A stretch of DNA of 64,000 nt. Origin: Salinilacustrithrix flava. Lineage in GTDB: Bacteria > Actinomycetota > Acidimicrobiia > Acidimicrobiales > Salinilacustritrichaceae. A program made the translations under genes and the position numbers. The notes under the pieces were generated by a model. That model saw nothing but the letters and a program-made list of their open reading frames with translations. It was not told the origin of the DNA and did not search any database. This document shows, one piece after another, positions 51,006-58,500 of this stretch. The stretch covers positions 372,001 through 436,000 of the forward strand of contig NZ_CP133888.1 in NCBI RefSeq assembly GCF_041228405.1. Reading direction: 5' to 3'. Each line of letters starts with the position of its first letter. Position 1 is the stretch's first letter.

Positions 51006-51590
51006 TTATGGGCGGTCGGGTGACACCTTCACACCCGCGACCGACGAGGGCGATGTGACGTCCGTCCCGTTCGCACCTTTCGTGGACCGCTCGTGGTCGA
51101 GCAGCCACGCCTTGCGCTCGGGGCCGCCGCCGTACCCGCCGACGCTGCCGTCGCTGCGGACGACCCGGTGGCAGGGCACGACGAGCCAGACCGGGTTCGC
51201 CCCGTTCGCGGTGCCGACGGCACGTACGGCGCCCGGCGATCCGATCGCCGCTGCGATCTGCGCGTAGCTGCGCGTCTCGCCGGCCGGGATGGCCCGCAGG
51301 GCGTCCCACACCTGCTGCTGGAACGGGGTGCCGGTGGCGTCGACCTCGACCTCGTCGACGGCGGCGAGGTCGCCCCCGAGGTACCGCCGCACGGCATCGG
51401 ACGCGGCCGTCTCCCCCTCCGCCCACTCGGCGTCGGCGAACCGGACCCGCACCCGGGCCGACACCCGGTCGAAGTGGTCGGCGAAGGCGAGGGCCACCAC
51501 CCGCTCGCCGACGTCGTCGACGGCGACCGCGAGGCGGATCTTCCCGGTCGGGGTCTCGATGGACGTGGTGCGCACGGTGGTGCTGGTCAT
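51006..51590 (-). CDS. Methylated-DNA-protein-cysteine methyltransferase
   Basis: A 194-residue MGMT/Ogt. The active-site motif is NPVWLVVPCHRVVRSDG with the acceptor Cys in PCHR (about 148), followed by VGGYGGGPERKAWLLDHE. The DNA-binding helix is GTPFQQQVWDALRAIPAGETRSYAQIAAAIG. It repairs O6-alkylguanine by suicidal transfer. ATG 51590 overlaps the stop of the upstream Ada-AlkA gene (ATGA), and AGAGGA lies above it. The pair is therefore an alkylation-repair operon. Confidence 0.95.
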   Translation of the reverse strand: MTSTTVRTTSIETPTGKIRLAVAVDDVGERVVALAFADHFDRVSARVRVRFADAEWAEGETAASDAVRRYLGGDLAAVDEVEVDATGTPFQQQVWDALRAIPAGETRSYAQIAAAIGSPGAVRAVGTANGANPVWLVVPCHRVVRSDGSVGGYGGGPERKAWLLDHERSTKGANGTDVTSPSSVAGVKVSPDRP

Positions 51591-53077
51591 GGTCGTTCCT
51601 CTCGTGGGGTCTGCCACAGGTGCATGGCGGCGTAGGCCCGCCACGGGCGCCACGCCTCGGCCCGGGCGATGGCGGTCCGGTCGTTCGTCGCATCGAGCAT
51701 CCGCCGGAGGTGCAGGTCCCCGGCCGGGAAGGCATCGGGCTCACCGAGGCGGAGGGCGACGTACTCGGCCGACCACGGGCCGATGCCCTTCAGCGCAACG
51801 AGGGAAGCGACGAGCCCCTCGTGGGGGACGCTCCCGTCGAGGACCACTGCGCCGGCGAGCACAGCGTCGGCGAGGCGGCGGATGGTGTCGGCCCGTTGGC
51901 CGATGATCCCGAGCTGCTCCAGCGGCGCTGCCGCCAGGTCCTCGGGTTCGGGGAACGCGCCGTCGCGACCGTGGGCCGCCACGATCCGTCCGAGCACCGT
52001 GCGGGCGGCGGCGACCGAGATCTGCTGGCCGATCACAGCCCGGACCCCGGCCTCGAAGCCGCCCCAGCTGCCGGGCACCCGGATCCCCGGGCGGCGGGCG
52101 ACCAGCCGGCCGAGCAGCGGATCAGCGCCGAGGTGCTCGTCCACGGCGACCGGGTCGGCCCCGAGGTCGAAGGCACGGCGGGCACCGGCCACGAGCGAGC
52201 CGAGGTGGGTGTCGGGCGGCAGGTCGACGTCGAGCACGACCGCGTCGCCGGCCGGTCGGATGGTGACCGCACCGGTCCGGTCCCCCACCGCCACCCGTCG
52301 GGTGTAGCGGTCGGCATCGACGACCTCGAGGCCGGCCACGGCGCGAGCGGCGAACCAGTCGAGGAGTGCGGCGCCGTCGAATGGCGGTCGGACCGCGAGG
52401 CGCAGGGTCAGGGCGCCCGACGGCGCGACGCCAGCACTGCCAGCTCGAGGAGGTGCGACCCCAGCACTGCCAGTTCGGGAGGGGGCTCCCCGGGCGGGGC
52501 GGAGGTCGGCGCGCAGCTCGGTCGGGGTGGCCCGGAACGTGGCCTTGAGCACGTCGTTGCACTGGCGGACGCTGCCGAACCCGGCGGCGAACGCGATGTC
52601 GGCCACGCGCAGGTCGGTGTCGGCCAGCAGGCGCCGGGCGAGGTGGGCCCGCCGGCTGCGAGCGACGGCGTCGGGTGTGGTGCCGAGGTGCTCGACGAAG
52701 AGCCGGCGCAGGTGACGATCGCCGACGTGCAGCCGGCGGGCCAGCGCAGAGACGCCACCCTCGTCCAGCGCGCCTTCGTCGATGAGCCGGACGGCTCGGT
52801 CGACCACCCCGGCCGAGCCCTTCCACCCGCTCGACCCCGGGGCGGCCTCCGGACGGCAGCGCCGGCACGGGCGGAGCCCAGCGTCCTCGGCCGCGGCCGG
52901 GTGGGCGTAGAAGTCGACGTTCCGGGACAGCGGCGTGCGCGACGGGCACACCGGACGGCAGTACACGCCGGTGGTGCGCACGCCGACCCAGAAGCGCCCG
53001 TCGAAGCGGGTGTCTCTGCTCCGCAGCGCCTCGTAGCACCGCTGGTGGTCCAGGCTCACGAGACGATCCTGCCCCAT
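51587..53077 (-). CDS. Ada-AlkA fusion: methylphosphotriester-sensing regulator and DNA glycosylase
   Basis: A 496-residue fusion. The Ada N-domain has GVRTTGVYCRPVCPSRTP and LRPCRRCRPEAAP, the four-Cys zinc site that also accepts methyl from phosphotriesters. An AraC-type HTH follows (VSALARRLHVGDRHLRRLF, then VADIAFAAGFGSVRQCNDVLKATF). The C-half is AlkA, with the HhH-GPD motif LKGIGPWSAEYVALRLGEPDAFPAGD including catalytic Asp (about 451). It regulates and repairs 3-methylpurines. The linker carries an in-frame pair of 30-bp repeats. Start ATG 53077 is uncertain; GTG 53059 is the alternative. Confidence 0.93.
   Translation of the reverse strand: MGQDRLVSLDHQRCYEALRSRDTRFDGRFWVGVRTTGVYCRPVCPSRTPLSRNVDFYAHPAAAEDAGLRPCRRCRPEAAPGSSGWKGSAGVVDRAVRLIDEGALDEGGVSALARRLHVGDRHLRRLFVEHLGTTPDAVARSRRAHLARRLLADTDLRVADIAFAAGFGSVRQCNDVLKATFRATPTELRADLRPARGAPSRTGSAGVAPPRAGSAGVAPSGALTLRLAVRPPFDGAALLDWFAARAVAGLEVVDADRYTRRVAVGDRTGAVTIRPAGDAVVLDVDLPPDTHLGSLVAGARRAFDLGADPVAVDEHLGADPLLGRLVARRPGIRVPGSWGGFEAGVRAVIGQQISVAAARTVLGRIVAAHGRDGAFPEPEDLAAAPLEQLGIIGQRADTIRRLADAVLAGAVVLDGSVPHEGLVASLVALKGIGPWSAEYVALRLGEPDAFPAGDLHLRRMLDATNDRTAIARAEAWRPWRAYAAMHLWQTPREERP
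52428..52452 (+). repeat. CCAGCACTGCCAG repeat, copy 4 (inside Ada-AlkA)
   Basis: GACGCCAGCACTGCCAGCTC on the plus strand, antisense to the linker codons of the fusion gene. It forms a direct repeat with copy 5 at 30-bp spacing. Confidence 0.65.
52458..52484 (+). repeat. CCAGCACTGCCAG repeat, copy 5 (inside Ada-AlkA)
   Basis: GACCCCAGCACTGCCAGTTC followed by GGGAGGG. Together with copy 4 it encodes a repeated (R)xGSAGVAP unit between the regulator and glycosylase parts. Confidence 0.65.
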
Positions 53078-53143
53078 CCCGGTCCGCACGTCTGGCGGGA
53101 TCCGGACATGGGAGTGCCGGCCGCCGGCCGGGCGGCGCCTGGC

Positions 53144-53149
53144 TACGGT
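53144..53149 (+). promoter_or_regulatory. -10-like box, leaderless start of crotonase at 53156
   Basis: TACGGT, 6-nt spacer, GTG 53156. No Shine-Dalgarno. Confidence 0.55.
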
Positions 53150-53155
53150 GCGGCC

Positions 53156-53860
53156 GTGACCGATCCCGTGCAGCTGACCATCGAGGACGGCGTGGCCGTC
53201 GTCCGCCTCGACGACGGCAAGGCCAACGCCGTCTCCCACGCCCTCATCGACCAGGTGCACGCCGCGCTCGACGCTGCCCAGGCCGACGCCACCGCCGTCG
53301 CGTTCATCGGGCGGGAGGGGAAGTTCTCCGCCGGGTTCGACCTGTCGGTCATGACCCAGGGCGCCGACGCGACGCGGGGCCTCGTGAAGGCCGGCGGCGA
53401 GCTGTTGATGCGGGTCTACACCCACCCCCAGCCCACGGTGGCGGCGGTCACCGGCCACGCCCTCGCGGCCGGCGCGCTGCTGTGCCTGGCCAGCGACACC
53501 CGCATCGGGTCGGCGGACCTGCCGGCCAAGATCGGCCTGAACGAGACCGCCATCGGCATGGGCCTGCCCTGGTACGGCATCCGCCTCGGCGAGGCCCGTC
53601 TCTCGGTGCGCCACCGCCAGCGGTCCGTGCTCCAGGCGGAGATCTACGACATGGCCGGCGCCCTCGACGCCGGGTACCTCGACGAGCTCGTCGCGGCCGA
53701 GGCGGTCGTCGACACCGCGATCGAGCGGGCCCGCCAGCTGGGGCAGCTCCCCGGCCACGCCTACGGCTTCACGAAGCGCCGGCTGCGCCAGGCGCTGGCC
53801 GACGAGGTCCTGCTCGGCCTCGATGCCGACATGGAGACGATGGTCCCGCCGGGCAGCTGA
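53156..53860 (+). CDS. Crotonase/enoyl-CoA hydratase family protein
   Basis: A 234-residue crotonase, on the short side of the family. It has GVAVVRLDDGKANAVSHALIDQV (12-34), FIGREGKFSAGFDLSVM (about 64-80) and VTGHALAAGALLCLASDTRIGSADLPAKIGLNE (about 105-137), where NETAIGMGLP replaces the usual PEV-x-LG region, so the catalytic acid is shifted or absent. It may thus be a non-hydratase member. TACGGT stands 6 nt before GTG 53156, as for leaderless genes. The next gene is convergent, 15 nt away. Confidence 0.85.
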   Translation: MTDPVQLTIEDGVAVVRLDDGKANAVSHALIDQVHAALDAAQADATAVAFIGREGKFSAGFDLSVMTQGADATRGLVKAGGELLMRVYTHPQPTVAAVTGHALAAGALLCLASDTRIGSADLPAKIGLNETAIGMGLPWYGIRLGEARLSVRHRQRSVLQAEIYDMAGALDAGYLDELVAAEAVVDTAIERARQLGQLPGHAYGFTKRRLRQALADEVLLGLDADMETMVPPGS

Positions 53861-53874
53861 GCCACACAGGCGGC

Positions 53875-54936
53875 TCAGCGGTCGTCGCGGCGCAGCACGT
53901 ACAGCGCCGTGGTGCCGATGCCCTTCAGGTCGCGGGGCCGGACGGACCGGAGCCGCAGGTCCTCGACCGGGCCGAGGCGATCGACGAAGCGCTGGTCGAC
54001 CAGCACCGAGCCCGGTCGGGCGTAGGACACGAGGCGGCTGGCCAGGTTCACCGGCGGCCCGAACAGGTCACCGAGGCGCGACAGCACCGGGCCGTGGGTG
54101 AGGCCGATTCGCAGGTCCGGCTGGTCGCCGCCGAAGGAGTCCACCAGCTCGAGCGCGAGGCGTGCGGCGGGCTCCGGTTCGTCGAACACGAACAGCACGG
54201 CGTCGCCGATGAGCTTGATGACCCGCCCGCCGCGCTCGGTGATCATGTCCGCGGTGGTCGCCTCGAACGTCTCCAGCAGCTCGGCCAGGTCGGCCTCCGC
54301 GAGCTTCCCCGACAGCCGGGTGAACGAGACGACGTCGGCGAAGCCGACGGTGACGTCGGGCTGCTCCAGGTCGTGGCCGGCGATGCGGCGGATGGCGCCG
54401 GCGTAGAGGTGCCGGCGCAGCAGGTACGACAGCTCCTGCTCGATCAGCGGGTTCACGAGCTGGGCGGCCAGCACCATCAAGTCGTCGTTCTCGCCGGGCG
54501 GCAGGCCGTCCATCTCGTCGATGGCGTGGTCGACGATGGAGTGGAGCGCGTCGGCGACCCGGCTCATGGTCTGCCCGAGCAGACGGGCGAAGCGGATCGC
54601 GGTGTCGGCGGAGATCCCCGACGCCTGCAGGAAGTCGTTGATGGCGGCGAGCGCGACGACGTCGGCCTCGGTGAGCGCCACCGCCTCGTCGGGCACGTTG
54701 GCGAAGCCCATGGCTCGCCACAGGGCGCGGGCCAGCTCTTCGTCGGCGCCGGTGCGCTGCCACGCGTCGGGGGGTCGGAGCCGGGGCGGCTCCCCGAGCA
54801 GCACCACGGCCTGGGCCAGGCGTCGAACCTGCTCGGGGCCTTCGGCTTCGGCCGCGTCGACGAGGTCGGGATCCACGCCGAGGGCGTCGCGCAGGTGCGC
54901 CGCCAGGTCGAAGGGCGGGGGCCCGTTGTCCGTCAC
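53875..54936 (-). CDS. Class III adenylate cyclase with N-terminal regulatory (pH-sensor-like) domain
   Basis: A 353-residue protein. The first 200 residues look like the helical autoinhibitory domain of mycobacterial Rv1264-type cyclases (LARALWRAMGFANVPDEAVALTEADVVALAAINDFLQ, FARLLGQTMSRVADAL). The C-terminal cyclase domain has VTVGFADVVSFTRLSGKL (metal Asp about 200) and RVIKLIGDAVLFVFDEPE (about 244), then LRIGLTHGPVLSRLGDLFGPPVNLASRLV. GTG 54936 starts 7 nt after the lipoprotein stop, with GAGG above it. Probably makes cAMP. Confidence 0.88.
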   Translation of the reverse strand: MTDNGPPPFDLAAHLRDALGVDPDLVDAAEAEGPEQVRRLAQAVVLLGEPPRLRPPDAWQRTGADEELARALWRAMGFANVPDEAVALTEADVVALAAINDFLQASGISADTAIRFARLLGQTMSRVADALHSIVDHAIDEMDGLPPGENDDLMVLAAQLVNPLIEQELSYLLRRHLYAGAIRRIAGHDLEQPDVTVGFADVVSFTRLSGKLAEADLAELLETFEATTADMITERGGRVIKLIGDAVLFVFDEPEPAARLALELVDSFGGDQPDLRIGLTHGPVLSRLGDLFGPPVNLASRLVSYARPGSVLVDQRFVDRLGPVEDLRLRSVRPRDLKGIGTTALYVLRRDDR

Positions 54937-54943
54937 GTCGGCC

Positions 54944-55570
54944 TCACTGCGCCACGGTGCAGGCGATGACCACGCCGAACTCGACCTGGCACTCCGCGAT
55001 CGTGGCCGGGTCGAGGGCGAGGCTGAAGGACCGGTCGCCGAGCTCGAGCAGCGTCGGCGTCCCGGCGGCGCCATCGGCCTCGATCGGCCCCCACGGCTCG
55101 AACACGGCGATGGCGTTCGCCGACGCCACGTTGCGCGCCCCGATGGGGTCGCCGGCCACGAGCGCGTCGAAGAACGCCTGCGCCGCGCCGGCGGTGTCGC
55201 CGCCGCCCTGGGCCGCGCCGATCCACTCGGCCTGGCACCGGTCGCGGGCGATCACCTGCAGGTCGCTGTCCGCGGCCAGCACCCGGCCGGTGCGGTCGTC
55301 CTCGCTGATGATGGCGGCCAGCTCCTCGACCTCGGGGTCTCCGGCTGCCTCCACGACCGTGTCGAGGCGCTCGGGGCTCGGCTCCGCCAGGTACTCGAGG
55401 TAGGCGTCGCAGAACCGGGGACCCCGCTCGGAGCGCTCCTCGGTCTCCTCGTCGGTCCCGTCCGGGGCCGCCTCGTCGCCGCCGTCGTCGTCGCTGCACC
55501 CGGCCGCCACCAGCGAGACCGCCAGCAGGAGCGCCAGGGCGAGTCGACGGCGGGAGCGGTGGCGCAGCAC
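54944..55570 (-). CDS. Putative lipoprotein
   Basis: A 208-residue protein with a lipoprotein signal RRRLALALLLAVSLVAAGCSDDDG, Cys at about 25. Then comes an acidic Asp/Glu/Thr linker and a helical domain with FCDAYLEYLAEPSPERLDTVVEAAGDPEVEEL (about 53-84), then DRCQAEWIGAAQGG and a closing VIACTVAQ. Three further cysteines could pair. The family is not recognised. GTG 55570 lies 6 nt after TAGGGT, and the gene heads a two-gene unit with the cyclase. Confidence 0.75.
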   Translation of the reverse strand: MLRHRSRRRLALALLLAVSLVAAGCSDDDGGDEAAPDGTDEETEERSERGPRFCDAYLEYLAEPSPERLDTVVEAAGDPEVEELAAIISEDDRTGRVLAADSDLQVIARDRCQAEWIGAAQGGGDTAGAAQAFFDALVAGDPIGARNVASANAIAVFEPWGPIEADGAAGTPTLLELGDRSFSLALDPATIAECQVEFGVVIACTVAQ

Positions 55571-55576
55571 GTCGGC

Positions 55577-55582
55577 ACCCTA
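55577..55582 (-). promoter_or_regulatory. -10-like box, leaderless start of lipoprotein at 55570
   Basis: TAGGGT on the minus strand, 6-nt spacer, GTG 55570. Confidence 0.5.
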
Positions 55583-55594
55583 GGTGCGGGCTGA

Positions 55595-58500
55595 TCAGAC
55601 GTCGACGGACGCCAGACCGCGGGACACCGCGTCGTGCAGCGCCGGGCGCAGGCGGGCGGGGGCGATGATCTCGTGCACCGAGCCGACCTCGCGAGCCCGC
55701 TCGACGCTGTGGACGCGGTCGAACTCCGCCGCCACCTCGCCGACCATCTCGTTGCGCACGGACGCACGGACGGCGTCGAGCTCGGCTCGCAGGCGGGCCC
55801 GCTCGTGCGGCGCGGCTGCGGCCAGGCGCTGCTCCAGCTCGGCGACCCTCGCGTCGGCCTGGGTCCGGGCGTCGACCTCGCGCGTGAACACGACAGCAGC
55901 AGCGGGCGCGCCGCCGATGACCGACGCGTGGGAGCCCTCCACAGCCAGCACCTGCATGCGGTCGTTCAGCCGCCCGGAGAAGACGACGAAGGCGCCGCCG
56001 TGGTAGCGGGAGATCACGCAGAGGACGATCGGACCGTCGAAGTTCACGATCGCCCGCCCGATCTCGGCGCCGTACTCCAGCTGCAGCCGGCGCAGCGACT
56101 CGGGGGAGCCGTCGAAACCCGACAGGTTGGCGAGCACGACGACGGGGCGGTTGCCGCTCGCCGCGTTGATGGCCCGGGCCACCTTCTTCGACGACAGGGG
56201 GAACAGCGTCCCGGCCGACCACTGGCTCGGTCCGTCCGCCGGCAGCTGGCCGGTGCGGGGCAGGGGCCGGGACTCGATGCCCACCATGCAGATCGGCAGG
56301 CCGCCGAGGTGCGCATCGAGCACGACGGCGCCCTCGGCTTCGGCCATGTCGGCCCAGCGCTCGAGCGGCTCGAGGTCGTGGTCGATCACCGCCCGCATCA
56401 CCGAGCGGATGTCGAAGGGCTTCTTGCGCCCGGGGTTGGTGGCGTCGGAGAAGATCTCGCCGACCGTGGTGAACGTGGTGCCGGCGCCGGCGTGGGGTTC
56501 GGTCGTGACGTCGCGGTCGATGGGGTCGGTGGTGAGCGTGGGTCGGGGTCCGGGCTCACCGGGCGCCACGTAGCTGTGGTCGTAGTGGGCGAAGAGGATG
56601 TCGACCGCGCCCACCATGTCGGGCGCCCAGTACTGGGCCTGGCCGTTCGGGCCCATGACCCGCTCGTGGCCGCCGATGCCGATGTTGTCCTCGGCCGACA
56701 CGCCGCCGCTGAAGTCGATGGCCTGCTTGCCGGTGAGGACCATGGTGGAGTCCGGCGTCATCACGAGGATGCCCTTGGTGTGCATGAGCATCGTGGACTC
56801 GGCGTTCCAGTACGGCTGGGCACCGACGTTCACGCCGGCCACCACGACGTTGATCTCCCCGCCGGCCTGGGTGAACTCCACGATCCGGCGGAGCACCGAG
56901 GCGACCCAGTCCAGGTTCTCGCTGCCGCTGTCCATGGCGATGCGGGCGCCGGCGGAGAGAGCGAACCACTCGACGGGCAGGCCCCGCTGCTCGGCCAGGT
57001 CGATCGCGGCCAGCAGGCGGCGGCACTCGGCCTCGGCGATGGAGCCCATCGAACGGGTCGGATCGCCGAGGACCGCCACCCGGGTCATGCCCTCGGGGTG
57101 GACCTCGGTGGCCGCGGTGACGAGTCCGAGGACGACCCCGGCCTCGTTGTGCCCGGCCGGGCGGTCGACGGGCACGAGGCGGTCGCCGTCCAGGTCCAGC
57201 TCGGTGAAGTGCCCCTCGCCGTGCTCGGCCTCGGTGGTGAGCATCGGGATGATCTCGTACGGGTACACCGTGCCCCGGCGCCGGCAGGCCAGCACCTTCT
57301 GGGTGTAGTCGTCGAGGGGCTGCATCGGCGCCGTCGGCGGCTCGGTGACCTGCATGGTGAGGCCCCGTCCCGCCTGGTACCCGAGGCGGAACACGACATC
57401 GGCGGTGTCGCCCAACCCGGGGTCGGTCACCCGGCCCTGCACCAGCACCTGCTCGATGCCGAGCCCGTTGGTGAGGGGCACCAGCCGCTTGGCCACCTCG
57501 GTGACCTCCTCGAGGCTGATCTCCACGGTGGGCCAGACGAAGAGCATCACCCGGTTCCACTCGAGGCGGCGACGGCGCCGGTCCGTCGAGAGCGAGCGCC
57601 GGATGCCGTCGAGGCAGGAGACCAGGACGTGCTCCAGCTCGGGCAGGGCGATGAGGGCGCCGGTGGCGTCCCGGACCGGGGTGATGTCGCGCACCTCGGC
57701 CACCGCGACGAGGCGCTCGTCCCCGGGCTGCTCCACCGACACGCAGTCGAAGACGTGGACGTCCTCCGGGCCGGGGACGCGGGTGACCTCGAAGTTCTCG
57801 AGGCGCCAGAGCTGCAGCCGCTGCCCGATCATCGGGTGCAGGCCCCGGAACACCGTGACCTCGCGGAACGATCCGGCGTCGTCCCTGGTCCAGGACAGGT
57901 GGTGGACCTCCGCGCCGTCGAGACCGGCGGCCGCGGCGACGACGGCCACACGTGCGACGGTGCGGGGCAGGTCCGCCGCAGCGAGCGCGGCGTCGACCAG
58001 CCCCACCAGGTCGTCGGCGGTGCGGGGCTCGGCGAGGCGCACGTAGAGGTCCACGACGTGCGTCGCATCGCCCCCGACCCGGCCGGCGACCGCGGCGAGC
58101 CCGGCGGCGAGGTCCCCCACGTCGCAGGCGACGCCGACGACCGCGACGCGACGGCCCCGGTGCTCGTAGCCGGCGGTGACCGCCGGCGCCCTCCCCACGT
58201 GGCGCGCCAGGTCCTCGAGGGCGCGGATCTTGTAGAAGCGCCTGGTCAGCACCTCGACGATGGCGGCGCTCAGCGCCGGGCTGCACCCGAGGGCGTCCTC
58301 GCCGGCGATCACCGACATGAGCGGCACCGGCGTGGCCACCAGCCGGTCCGCGGCCGCCGGATCCGCGGGGTCGTCGGCCAGGGCACGCAGCGACGCACGC
58401 ACCTCGTCGTGCACGTCGGCCCGGGCGTGGTCGAGGAGCGGGCGGTCGATGCAGCGGTGGCGGACGCTGCGGGCCAGGTTGCCGATGGCCGGGTACTGGG